A DNA stretch of 64,000 bases from Cerrena zonata (Eukaryota > Basidiomycota > Agaricomycetes > Polyporales > Cerrenaceae). Shown piece by piece: positions 22,610-33,456 of this stretch (the first letter of the stretch is position 1; every line of letters begins with the position of its first letter). Made by a program: the position numbers and the translations under genes. Location of the stretch: positions 124,001-188,000 of the forward strand of contig JASBNA010000040.1 of assembly GCA_038087015.1 (NCBI GenBank), read 5' to 3'. The notes below the pieces were generated by a model. It was given only the letters and a program-made list of their open reading frames with translations, was not told where the DNA came from and did not search any database.

Positions 22610-24558
22610 CTACATGGACGAGGAATCACCCCATACCCCAGCTGCGGTATCGCACTTGACTTCAGCGACATACATTCGTAACCATTGGACCATCTCTTTC
22701 GTGATCTGGTGACAACGTGTAAGGTCGATGGCCTGTAGTCGGAATGGCCAATTGACGTTCTTATTTGTTGTCGAGGTATGCGCCGCAGTGAGAATATGGG
22801 CTTTGGAAGCGAAATCTGATGCGGAGGATGTAGTTCTCGTAGAAGGGACTAATGCGCCGGACGTAGAAGAGAGTGGTTTTGTGGTTGTTGAAGGTGGAGG
22901 TAGCTGGCGAGGGTAGGCCCGAACCTGAGTAGGAAGTCGAGATTCGACGAAGGAACGGAGAGACTCCCATTCGTATGAAGTACATCCTTCGAGCGTAAGG
23001 GCAGTCAGTTTGGGACAGATCCACGTTTGAGTAGTCGGAGGCGTCGATAGAGTCTATGAGTAGCATTTACAGCAATGAGATCAATCATATAATGAATCTC
23101 GGCAATGAAACATACCTTGAGGAGATTTGAAGAAGCATCCTCCGTATCGACAAATTCCAACGTCGTGATTGAAGTTAGACGACGGAGTAATCGTACTAAC
23201 CTCAACTCGTTGAAGAAACACGATTCGATCCGCACATATCGCAATGGCAATGAAGTCAGCGACTGACGATAAAGATGTTCGATGAGCGGAGATACGTTGT
23301 CCAGGAAAGAGAGTTCGATCGTGTCAAGAGCAGGACATGAAATAGCGGCCATGACGGCACGAGTGCGGACGATACCTGCATAATAGAAGGACAGTTTAGT
23401 GAGTCTAGGTAGGTGGATCATCCGTGCGTCGCTGTGTCCAGACTTCAAATTCTCCATCGAGGCATCACCGGAATGCTCCAGCAAACCGGCAGAGGTGCGA
23501 GATTCTGGGTCGACGTCGGACATATTGCGCATAGAGAACTCCTCGAGGGACGGACAGGCTTTAAGGATGCCCAATATAGTATCGACAGAAGGAGAGAAGC
23601 CGTTCCAGTATCCACCCAATTTCAACACACGAAGCCTCGAGAGAAGCTTCATGTCCCAATTGAAATTAAACGAGGTAAATGAACATGAGCGGAGAGACGG
23701 CGTGCGGCCCTCGAATAATGGCAGCGGCACTCGGTGCGGGAAATGGTCTTCTTGCATCGAATGGAGTATACGGACGGAGAGCACCTCGAGGTATGGAGCC
23801 TCTTCCTGACATCGGGTGAGAGCAATGTGTGCTTGAGGTCGATTGGGGACAGTGAGACGGAACGATTTCCAACGCCAAATAGATGTTTGCAGCAGATCCA
23901 TCGCCAAGATGATACTCTCTGTCGGCACGTTCCCGTTATCGACCTTGGGACTGAAATCGACATATATATGGAGCGGGACGGACTTTGAGCGTTCGAGTTT
24001 ACGCCTCGCCTTCTCAAGTGAATGCCGTGTCCCCGCAACGATGCGTGACCATAGGACGGGCGTAGTGATCGCAACCTCTTTCCAATACCGACAAACCAAC
24101 ATCAGATTCGAGAGCATGAGCGAGTCTTCCTCTTCCATTTCCAATACGCCTCTCGTAAATATGGACGCCAGGAGTTCGCTCGGGAGGCGCTGCACCGGGG
24201 ATTGCATTCGCACCGCCTGCTCAAGGCGCGACTCGAGCATGTCCCGCTCACTCAACAGAGTAGCCATTTTCGAATCTAGACTGTTTAGAGCCTCTCGAAG
24301 GTGAGGTATCGAGAGATTCCCCTTGGGCTTCTGGGTATTCCCTGACGACGAAGCACGGGAAGCACGATTAGGAAGGACATTGGCTGGAGAAACAGGAATG
24401 GGAGGGTAGATATCGTAAAGTTCGTAAGGAGGCGGGGATGAGCTCTTGTCAGAAGCCCATGAAGACACGACGGACGGACGTTCAACTGAGGGGCAAGACA
24501 TGGATGCCGCAGACTGTTTGCGAGTTTCGTTCGTGTGCGCCACCGAGAACGGTTGCAT
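22610..24558 (-). CDS. F-box protein with leucine-rich repeats
   Basis: Likely substrate receptor of an SCF ubiquitin ligase. Starts at ATG 24558 (MQPFSVAHTN); the frame is open further upstream but without an ATG. A Ser/Pro-rich N-terminus is followed by a predicted coiled coil (LREALNSLDSKMATLLSERD), then the F-box (VQRLPSELLASIFTRGV ... LMLVCRYWKEVAITTPVLW). Leucine-rich segments follow (SRLRVLKLGGYW, CPSLEEFSMRNM, LPRLTKLSFYYA, CPALDTIELSFL). One intron separates SSNLLK from the last exon, which continues WICPKLTALTLEGCTSYEW and ends in TAG 22610-22612. The layout of coiled coil then F-box then LRR is the common Agaricomycete type, different from the shorter F-box family elsewhere in this window. 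Confidence 0.85.
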
Positions 24559-25487
24559 TATATTCGTTCGCCCAGGGAACAAGGAACCCTACGTCACAGC
24601 CATACTATTAGTCCGGACTCCGTACCGTACATGCAAGAAACAAGAACTTACGATCAGGGGGTGTGGGTTGCAGGAAAGGGAATGGATACTAGGGTAGGGT
24701 CTCGTAGAATGTATCTGATTGGCAACCTTCAGCTTCTACTAGCTTTATTAGGCTGGGATGGGTGTCCAGGCAATGCTAAAGCGATGGCCAGGATCTGGAA
24801 GCACAAGCACGAATCAGCATGAGGAGGGCCCATCGGGAAGAAAGCGGCACGGAGGCTAGACAATAGCATACCTCAAAACGAGAGCATTCTCTGTCTCGAA
24901 ACGACAGAATCGAGAGGAAAGGGGGGGACTGGAAGAGAACCATGTAGCACACACATATAAGACCGTGTTAGCGATCGAGGTTTGATAAAGAGTTTTGTCT
25001 GCCCGGTGCCTGCAGAAATTGAGCCAACACGAGGCTTGCTGCATGTCTACTCCGAGCGGTGTGGAGATCCAGAAAGGCTTCAAGGTGACCTGCAACGTGG
25101 CCTCGGGTGGGATGGCAAATGCCTACATTCGGGCACGAGGGAGGGAACGAGGCAGATGCAGGCAGGTGCTCCAGCTGACTATAAACCCTCCTACCCTCCC
25201 ATTCGTCAGCCCGTTTCTCGCGATCCCCTTTGGCCGCTTCCAACTGCAGTAGTCTCTTATCTCTCACACATCCCCTGATTCATTGTCTAACATTTGACTT
25301 GACATCAGAAAAATACACAAAGCATCCGTTCTCTTGGGTAATGGCTCTCTCTACATCAATCTATTCCGCGCAGAACCCTCGTCGGCTAGGATTTCTAATT
25401 TTTCTGGGCCGGCTGCAACAGCAGGCGATTTGATATATTCTTTACGCAGCTGACTTCCATAACGCCATACTGCATCTCTTCTGACAC
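24559..25487. other. intergenic
   Basis: Between two minus-strand genes: 5' flank of the F-box gene and 3' flank of the PQ-loop gene. Several overlapping short ORFs on both strands (24856-25278) show no family features. Nothing else is supported. Confidence 0.35.
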
Positions 25488-26770
25488 TCATGACTCTCCG
25501 GATGCAGGGGGGAGACGATCTGCGGTTTGGTAGTAGAAAAATTGAAATAGGACCTGCATAGGTTCGTTTAGTAAAAAAAAGCAGGTGTGGCCCGGACTGC
25601 GCCGCGTGGGGCGGCTTACTCACAAACATGTCCAGGAAAACGGTCAGACCACTCCCTGTCAGCGCCGGGTGAATATTGAGAATTCTTAGCAATATACATC
25701 TTTATCAGAACACATACCTGCGAGCCAGGCCGCATTTGCTGCGAGATGGTGCAACGATAGCGAAACGGCAAGAATAGATAGCGCATACGTTGTATTTCCC
25801 ATGATAGAGAAAACGAAGAGTGCAGGTGACAAGCCTTCGCACCTGGTCTGCAGATTTTTCACTAGATTCAAGTGATGCAACGTTGCCGCGACGCTTAGTT
25901 TCTTATCAAACGCAAAAACTAGAAAAGGCAAGGTTCTCACTGATTTGGGGAATCCGAGCCCCAACTGAAGGAACGTCGTCATTAGCACTCAGTTCCTGAT
26001 TGCAGGGTAAAGTGGGCACGTACGAAAGAGGAAGGCACTGAACCACCCCAGCACCTGGCCCTTCCATTCGATAACTTCTTCGGGATTCGAGCGGGGTGCG
26101 TCCCGGTGGATACGTTCATCTACAAACCAAGCCACAACACCTGTCATGCAAATGAAGAACACAACGCCAGCATACTTCGCAAACTGCAGGCCCATGGGTC
26201 CGCGGGCACGGTGGGTAGGAGAGCCATTGGAATTGAGCAACGGGGTTTCTTCTGACACCTGGGCAGGAGGCACAGAAACACCCGATACCAACGGAGGAAG
26301 GGTGGACTTCCTTGAACGTTTTCGGCGATAGTAATATATCTGGAATAAGAGGATGCAATCGCACACTGTGTACTATGAAAGGCGAGCATCAGGACCGGTA
26401 CGTCATAGTGCGAGAAAGCTCGGAAGAACTTGCATAGGAGGCCAAAATCTTGACTGTGGGGAGTAATCCAGATAGTATTGCTCCGAATAGATTACAGAGA
26501 TCTCCTACCAGCCAGGTCAGAACAAAAAATACGCTGAGACCTTCCCCTGATTGCAGTTGATAATTTTCGACAATCTGGGGTGAGTACACTACAATCCTGA
26601 AACAAAGTATAAGCGACCCCGCAGCATACCATGAGGATTGTGGCGAGGCTTACCAGCATGAAATGGACATCCATCCTAGCTACATTTCCGGCGATCTAAA
26701 TGAGTTACAATATGTATTGGCAGACGACATGACGTACTATACTACTCAATGCATCTGTCTGAGCAAGCAT
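25488..26770 (-). CDS. PQ-loop vacuolar (lysosomal) amino-acid transporter
   Basis: Member of the PQ-loop family (Ypq/PQLC2 type) that exports cationic amino acids or cystine from the vacuole. Seven helices are expected. Exon 1 MLAQTDALSSI joins LGWMSISCW and IVVYSPQIVENYQLQSGEG, the first PQ motif. Then come FFVLTWLVGDLCNLFGAILSGLLP, YTVCDCILLFQIYYYRR and a charged loop with EETPLL, a plausible vacuolar sorting signal. The second PQ motif is RIPQI, spliced to VKNLQTRCEGLSPALF. The end is GLTVFLDMF, VLFQFFYYQTADRLPPASGES and TGA 25488-25490. One intron (26373-26433) begins GCAAGT, a GC-AG intron; using it restores the helix YYTVCDC. The start is 276 bp from prohibitin-2, divergent. Confidence 0.85.
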
Positions 26771-27046
26771 GACAACAAAAAACTTTAAGCCTCGTTGCGG
26801 GAACGAGGTGGATGCTCTGGAATGGAGTGCGAGGCCAAGCAAAGGTGAAGACCTGGAGGTTAGTGGAGATTCGAACGAAGATTTGTGAAGCGCGGCAAGA
26901 CACATGTGGGGAAAACGGTCGGCATCTTCCGTGCCGTGCCAGGGCGTGCCGGGTCTGCGTCTTGACGAATATTGGGCGCTATCTTATTGAGCTCGTTCTT
27001 GAACGTCGTGCTTCACTTCTAATTCTAATCACCTCGTGCAGTAAAC
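26771..27046. promoter_or_regulatory. shared divergent promoter (PQ-loop / prohibitin-2)
   Basis: A 276-bp spacer between the two ATGs, the only place both promoters can lie. No clear TATA box. A short CG-rich stretch at about 26920-26955 may be a core element. Confidence 0.4.
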
Positions 27047-28532
27047 ATGAACGGACAGGAAGCGTTCAGAAGACTCGCACAACAGATTCAACGTGCTGGT
27101 GGTGGAGGTGGTGGTCCCAACCGACCAGGTCCAAAAGGTCTCTTGACAGGTGGTGGACTCTTGGTTGCGCTTGTTGGTGGCGGCCTGGCTCTTAATGCCA
27201 GTATGTTCAATGGTACGTCAATAGTAACAACATACATTGTACTATAGGCTGATACCACTATAGTTGATGGTGGTCATCGAGCGATTAAATATACTCGGTG
27301 AGTATACCTTTGCGTCACGCAACTTCGTGCTTCATTAAACGACTTTGTCAGGTTACACGGTGTCACCGACAAGGTTTACACTGAAGGCACCCATATTGTG
27401 GTATGTCACCCACGTACCATTCCACAGATTATGCCATATCACCTCTATACTTGTAGATTCCATGGTTCGAAACTCCAATAGTTTTCGACATTCGTGCAAA
27501 GCCACGCAATATTGCCAGTCTCACGGGCACAAAAGGTCATTCAAATCTGCTTCTCGACCTACGAACCCTTACTGAATTTTATAACTTTCCCAGACTTGCA
27601 GATGGTCAACATCACATGTCGAGTTCTCTCCCGACCCAGTACTTCCGCTCTCCCCACAATTTATCGTGAACTTGGGACAGACTACGACGAACGAGTACTG
27701 CCCTCTATCGTTAACGAAGTGTTGAAGAGTGTTGTCGCTCAATTCAACGCCAGCCAACTGATTACTCAGCGTGAGATGGTTCGTCTCTATCTATAAACTC
27801 ATGGCACAGAAGGGCGGTCGAGCTGATAAGATGACGGGGCGTTCCTCGATACTTTCTTCTTTTAGGTCTCACGTCTTGTCCGCGAGAATTTGACTCTTCG
27901 TGCATTGCGATTTAATCTCGTCCTGGATGACGTCTCGATCACACATGTTGCGTTCTCACCCGAGTTCACACATGCCGTCGAAGCCAAGCAGGTTTGTTTT
28001 TGCCCACTCTTCTTATCCCTTATCTACTGATCCACGCCGTCTCACCCTCGGGGAATCTGGATCGTGTCTTTGAAAATCGAACCTCACCTTTGCTGACATT
28101 GATGTCGTCATAGGTCGCTCAACAGACAGCCTTACGTGCTGCCTTCTTGGTCGACCAGGCTATCAAGAGAAGCAGGTACGTCATTAGCAACAATCCAGAA
28201 CGTGTCAGAAATCTCATCCATTTTGTACTATTTTAATCCTTCTCCCTCAGTCGATCATCGTCCGAGCAGAGGGTGAGGCGAAAAGTGCCGAGCTCATCGG
28301 AGAAGCAGTACGAGCGAACAAAGGTTTCCTTCAGCTGCGCCGAATGGAAGCAGCGAGAGATATCGCGAATGTGTTGGCCACTTCGGGTAACAAGGTCATG
28401 CTGGACGCGCAGAGCCTACTGTTGAATGGTGAGACCAGTAACATCTCTCATTCAAAATATATTGCTCATGACCTTATGTGTATCGTAGTTGCTGGTGATG
28501 ATATGGATCTTCTCAAGGTCGCTAAAAAGTAA
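27047..28532 (+). CDS. PHB2: prohibitin-2 (inner-membrane scaffold), with one frame change
   Basis: Subunit of the mitochondrial prohibitin ring that stabilises inner-membrane proteins. Starts [15 protein letters not shown], then a Gly-rich basic stretch and a hydrophobic anchor ([17 protein letters not shown]). The SPFH/band-7 domain follows: [83 protein letters not shown] and [15 protein letters not shown]. The coiled-coil tail is [19 protein letters not shown], ending VAKK, TAA 28530-28532. At 28161-28174 the expected Q-A-I-Q-E-K-Q can be read only by adding one base at ATCAAGAG (about 28164). As written, the exon gives AIKRSR and enters the next exon out of phase. A cryptic GTCATT donor could bypass this. 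In so conserved a gene, a consensus error is likely. Confidence 0.9.
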
Positions 28533-28684
28533 TTATATATAATTTTGTTCCACTCCGTCATGCTATGCTATTACCTCTATTCTGTCTGTCTTGGACCAAG
28601 GATGCAACGATTCAAGATCGATACTTTCAGCATGGAGGCAACCAAATGCGCTAAGTGGATAAGTACACTAAGAGGTAGGGGACT

Positions 28685-30172
28685 TCAAGAGACCTCTGTA
28701 TCGACCATCTCAGAGTCTGGATCGTAAAACCATTCATTGGAATCACCCTCTCTATCCTTGCTGCTCTCCTGTTCATCCCTCATTTCCTTCCTCCATGAAT
28801 TGATCCTCACGATACCCATGCTCCTCGTCTCATCCGGCTCGATTGATGTTGCGATATCTCGGCTGTGTAGTTCGGCTAGAAAGCTTGTATGGATGTTATA
28901 AGTACTGACGCTTTCCAACGATTTGAACTTGACATCCGTCAAAATATGGTCCAACTGCTCCCAATCGTCCGCTTCAGAATCACCTGAAATCAACAAGCTG
29001 ATGCTACGAATCCGGCTAGATTCGTCGACAGCCTCGAGTACCTTTAAAGCGCTCTTGAGTACGGCCTCCCCTCCGATGTATACTAGCTGCCTTAGCTTCA
29101 CTAGGGCGTCGATGACAGGGGGATCTGTATGTTGGGTTGTCAGCGCCATGCTCGGTGATAGGGGATCTGTATGTTGGGTTGTCAGCGCCATGCTCGATGA
29201 CAAACGATCATTAACAATAGCAACGGCTTAGCATTACCTTGGAGTTCTGAATTGTTCCCAAAATCAAGAGTCAACTCTTCAAGAGATTGCTGGCACAATA
29301 GTATACCTTCGCGTATGTCCCAAAAAGTCTGTTCGCGTTTGAATCGATGATCCACATGGTCGTTGGCAGGGTTAGGGGTAGATTCGTCCTCGATATTCTT
29401 CCACTTAAAGGTGAGCTGTGAGAGATGTTCAGCACGACACAACCAATGGATTACATGCGACGCGCCCGGTATAACCTGAACTACCAGGGACTTCAAGGAC
29501 TCGGGAGGACTCGGACCAGGGCGAGGGCGAGGGCAAAGGCAAGGGCGAGGACAAGGACAAGGGCAAGGACAAGGGCGAGGGCGAGGGAGAAAGTCATCGT
29601 CATCGGTACTGACTGGCAGAGAATGGCTATGGTAGGAATATTTATTTATTGTACCTTGACGACCGCTGCCTGCCATCTCGGGGAAATTGTAGTCGACAAC
29701 CAAGGTGCGAAAGGATATAAATGAGCTAATCAAGCGAATTAAATCTGTCGGTTTGCAAGATTCAATTTGCTGGAGCTTCAGATGACGCACAGAATGCATG
29801 CATCTATTGGCTCTTAGCAGAAGGGGGTGTTGTCGAGTACAGTCCCAGTTCCGCATGCACAGAGTCTCTGGTGAGAGACCGGGAAATCTGGAGCCAGGTA
29901 CAATACCGGCAATGGGTCCTTTGAGGTTGATAGAGATATCCTGGATCCATGAAGGAGGGATACGTTTATAGAATGCTTCAAAACTTTGTATGTTCGAGCT
30001 GTCTAAGGTGACGAGTGAAGATAGCCTCCATCTGGCCCGGTAGAACCACACATGGCAAACCATACAGCATGCGTGTAGTGTTGTCTGCCAGACCAGTGGT
30101 TTGTACCTCCTATTGGTTGCGACACAGTCAATAATGAATTCACAGAGTTCACGCGGAAGACGCCAGGACGAC
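28685..30172 (-). CDS. leucine-rich F-box protein with Cys-Pro repeat insert
   Basis: Same short F-box family as the genes at 30318 and 36741. The exon begins after an acceptor at 30173 with WRLPRELCEFIIDCVATN and TTLHACCMVCHVWFYRARW. LRR-like segments follow (HSVRHLKLQQIES, FISFRTLVVDY, LKSLVVQVIPGASHVIHWL, QQSLEELTLDFGN), then an intron from 29237 and a last exon (PPVIDALVKLRQLVYIGG, DDWEQLDHILTDVKFKSL), ending TGA/TAA near 28685. No ATG is found at the place of the paralogue's start (TGG instead), so an upstream exon is needed. It splices in phase with the 3' end of the neighbouring F-box gene. A hexanucleotide-derived Arg/Cys-Pro tract lies in the middle, and the acceptor of the last intron is tandemly duplicated. 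Confidence 0.65.
29119..29202. repeat. 42-bp tandem duplication covering a splice acceptor
   Basis: Two copies (29119-29160 and 29161-29202), 40 of 42 bases identical. On the minus strand each copy carries the acceptor CATACAG followed by ATCCCC. Because 42 is divisible by three and the extra unit has no stop, either acceptor keeps the frame. Confidence 0.85.
29518..29590. repeat. hexanucleotide minisatellite in an F-box coding exon
   Basis: Degenerate AGGGCG/AGGACA/AGGGCA hexamers, about 12 units. On the minus strand they encode alternating Pro with Arg or Cys. The frame stays open through it. Confidence 0.85.
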
Positions 30173-30317
30173 CTAAACTCCAGGTTTGGTCAAAACTGAC
30201 CTCAAAACAAAAGACAGACATACGCACCTTGTACTTTCAAGTGGCGCTTTCCATATGAGTTTGCCACGCTCAAACGCTTTGGGAAAATAATAATGACAAA
30301 GGTGCCCCGGCCCAAAG

Positions 30318-31438
30318 TCAACTACCTCGACATCCCTGTACCATGTTGAATTTCTGCTTTGTCAAAAGGTCATCCAGTTGGTGCCAGGAATCTAGGGACT
30401 CGTTGCGGAGGCTGGATTCATTGTGTAGAACAATGTTCGCAACATTGTTAATCTCTGGCAAGGTATCAAGGCTGCCTATGACATCGCTAGGAATGAAGAC
30501 GTTGCTTCCGTTGCTTCCATAGGTCACTTCTTGCAAATTTACAAGCCGTGAAAATTGGACTAAAAGCTAGCCTTCAGTACTTCAGTATATAAGCAGTATG
30601 TCCATTAAGTTTATCTACCCTGTGTTAACCGCCATGATTTGGTGCCCAAGTAAAAACTGAGCTCCCTAAGAGTGTCGTCACAGCTATCCAATAGAGACTG
30701 GACACGATCACCCTCATTGTTATAGATAGATAACTGGAGTTGCTCCAAGCTTCGGGTTTCGAACAAATTCAATATTTGCTCCATTCCCGGTATGAGCTCT
30801 ATCTTCAGAAGTCGCAAGGAATGGTGCTTGAAATTACGAGGAGCGCGAAAGGGGCGATCGTAATTCCCCAATGATAATAATTCCAGGTCCAGCCCATCAC
30901 GACGGTGGAATGATATTGCCAAATCGGAAATTTGTCGAAAAGCACATAGAAAACGTGCCAGAGAACGTAAATGACATATTTTGAGGTTCACCAAGGTTAA
31001 TCGGCATACAGATGCTAAGTAGTATGACGATGGACCTAAGGTGAATAGGTATTCCATCTCGAGGTTCAGGTGATTTATATGCAAGGATCGTAATCTCCGG
31101 AACAACCGCATTGAAAATAAGCTTGAGATTGAGGTGTTTCCTTCGCCCACTACAATGACTGCTGAAAAGAACGAAGAGAGAATGGGATTCATCCGTATGC
31201 TTCTGAGAAATTTGAAAATTTGTGGTCTCCGTATTGTGGGAAGAGAAAAGAGTTGCCTCCGGGCGTAACGCAACCACCAGTGGCATACAAGGGTGCAAGG
31301 TATAAGATTCCTTTGGGCCTCCAGGATGTCTTCAATATCATGGCACGGGTCGCCAACGGCTTTGATAATTATTACTTGGATATCGTAAGGGACATGATCC
31401 TGAGACGAGCGGCCGGGCCCGCATCTAGTAATAGTCAA
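30318..31438 (-). CDS. leucine-rich F-box-family protein, 3' end frame-changed
   Basis: ATG 31438, MTITRCGPGRSSQDHVPYDIQVIII, then CTLVCHWWLRYARRQLF (F-box position), FRRLRSLHINHLNLE, HSLRLLKIELIPGMEQIL and SLEQLQLSIYN. One intron (GTAGAT ... GGCTAG) leads to LVQFSRLVNLQEVTYG and DSWHQLDDLLTKQKFNMVQ, where the family has E-I-D-x-I-L-x-x-K-F-x-S-L. Just after this, at a GGG run (plus 30334-30336), the frame breaks and the protein stops as GCRGS. Dropping one G would continue DVEVVDFGPGHLCHYYFPKAF, which fits the paralogues' C-terminal stretch. The N-terminal F-box is weaker than in the relatives, since VPYDIQ replaces LPxELQ. Confidence 0.65.
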
Positions 31439-31466
31439 GCAAGAAAATAAGTCGCTTTAGTGCTAC

Positions 31467-31682
31467 CTACAACATCGATTCTCTTACCGCCGCCCAAGCA
31501 CTAGCTGAGATTCCGCCTGGCAGCTCTTCATAATCTGTTTTGTATAGTTCAATGATAGTTTGGGGATTATGAGGATGTGACACCGATGACGATACAGTTG
31601 GTACGGGGGGATGTACGATGGTATCTGGACGGACTCTGTTAATATACTTTAACCCTGAGGCCTGTGGGGCCTGAAATCCCAT
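31467..31682 (-). other. 71-codon ORF, possible 5' exon
   Basis: Starts MGFQAPQASGLKYINRV, Pro/Ser-rich, followed by LYKTDYEELPGGISASAWAA and a GTAAGA donor. It would fit a first exon, but joining it to the F-box frame at 31438 is out of phase. No family is recognised. Confidence 0.25.
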
Positions 31683-32056
31683 TGTCCCATGCCTAAGCTA
31701 AGTTCAGTCTCTAACATAGCCATGCAGTAGCAGCGCCTAATACTCGCTAATGTATGACTTGAATAGTTACAGTGCTGTGTTGAAGGAAGTAAACGCTTTC
31801 TGGTAGTGACTAGATCCTAGAGACAAGGCTGGAATAGAACATCGAGTAATAACGCGCAATCGACCTTTCCTTTTAGGGGAGGAGGGGCGGATAGCCTTCA
31901 GGCGGAGTGGCGACCCGACTGTGAATCGGAACAGAACAGAACTGAGCCTCTGCACTGCCTCTGCACTTACGCAGGCAATTGCCCCTTTTGGCTATCACCC
32001 ATCCGTGTCTGCTAGAATGATATAGAAGTAACTCTGTTTGTGTTTTTAACTCCCAA

Positions 32057-33211
32057 ATGGCAACTACTACATACTTCATACGCTCACATTATAATCCCAA
32101 AGACAAACTCAAACTGCAGAAACAAACTGGTCAACTCGAAGGTGAAGATGATCTGGAAAATATCCAACAACTAGAGGAAGACGATCCCGACGAGCTGTGG
32201 CGGAAAGAGTCTGCCTTTGGTGCCCAGCGTCGCATCGCCTGTGCCCCTCGTTTTGTCCCAGCTATCATCTCATATGACGAGATAAACAACATGATGGGAG
32301 TCCCTCAGGACTTCTTCAGACCTCCACCTCCGAAACGCGGGTGATGATGTAGCAGACTGGTATCGATCTATAGGCCGGTCTAGTACTGCAAGTACCTCCA
32401 CTACGAATCGCAAAACTCCTGAGGTTCAAGATCCTTCTACCTCCACCCAACTTTCCTTGGAGCCTTCTGTCGACGTTAGTGTCAAAAGGCATCGCCCGAG
32501 CAAGAATGACTGGTTTATCTCCAAGGTGCTCAACTCGGAACCACAGCCCCCCTCTCACATTTCGAAACCCTACCCTTGCTGATATCCTGTCTCGCGAATT
32601 ACCCCCTTCAGCAAAGCCACTACAGCCGCCAGTCTTCCTTGCCATAGGTCCCTCCAATAAGGGCTATGAAATGCTCCAACGGAGTGGCTGGAACGAAGGC
32701 GAGACGCTTGGCGCACATGTCCTTCGGAAGGCCCAGATTGCCGACACCTCAACCTAGGAGGACCAAGCGGAAGGAGATTCTGCAGGAAGAAAGGGAAGTT
32801 CAGTATGGATCGGATGATGACATTACTGAAATACGCAAGGTCGATGTGGTCGACCTAACACTATCCGACTCCGATTCGGACGATATCATCGAACAGTCCA
32901 TATCAGCAAGCTCTGTCTCAGATGAACCCCTTCCTGAACTTGCTGGGACAGCTCTTCTTACGCCTATCGCTACCGTTCTTAAATCTGATCGACTGGGCAT
33001 CGGTCTCAAGGCCAAGACTGAAGGTCCTTACAAAGCGTCGAAGAGACGTGTCACACACAACCAGGCTGCGCTGGCTGCTCACACACGGACTGCAGAGGAG
33101 ACACGATTGATGAAAAAGGTCATGGGACGAGGGACTCGAGCTTTTGCGAGGAAGTATAAGGCCGAGGAGGAACAGAGGCGACAATTGCTTGCACATCTCA
33201 ATGAACAATAG
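32057..33211 (+). CDS. G-patch protein, read in several frames (frame-changed)
   Basis: Probable nuclear RNA-processing factor: G-patch proteins activate DEAH helicases. ATG 32057, MATTTYFIRSHYNPKDK, LEEDDPDELWRKES, RFVPAIISYDEINNMMGVP and DFFRPPPPKRG. The next frame continues DDVADWYRSIGRS and RHRPSKNDWFISKVLNSEP. The next holds PTLADILSRELPP and the G-patch itself (IGPSNKGYEMLQRSGWNEGETLGAHVLRKAQ). The last holds RRTKRKEILQEEREVQYGSDDD, VVDLTLSDSDSDD and a basic tail to TAG 33209. The three switches are at GGG 32339-32341, CCCCCC 32547-32552 and about 32740-32757. Candidate introns at the first switch are only 12-33 nt, too short. Either a pseudogene or a gene with consensus errors. Confidence 0.65.
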
Positions 33212-33456
33212 ATTGACGAAGAATCATCTACACGGTGTGTTTCTACAACCCCGTTATCCTACATTGACTCCTCCAACCCGCCGACTCCGGGGCTTATGGC
33301 GATCGTCCTCCACATCCACACGTCCACACGTACATCAGCGTTTAATCGACTCATCAAATGGCGTCCGTTATGGAGGTCGGTACCGTAAAGGTACCAACAT
33401 CTTTCCCTCTCATATCTTAAACCTCTTCCTTTCCTCTTCCACCTTGTACCTCCACA

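Noticed and set aside
28155..28250. Cryptic GTCATT donor in prohibitin-2 restoring frame
   Set aside because: It would give AIKRSRY in place of the highly conserved AIQEKQ segment; a missing base explains the sequence better.
31873..32079. 68-codon minus ORF before the G-patch gene
   Set aside because: It overlaps the G-patch start, has no domain, and mirrors coding sequence.
32336..32372. A 12- or 33-nt intron to explain the first frame switch of the G-patch gene
   Set aside because: Too short for fungal splicing, and the skipped bases encode a family-like GDDVADWYRS segment.
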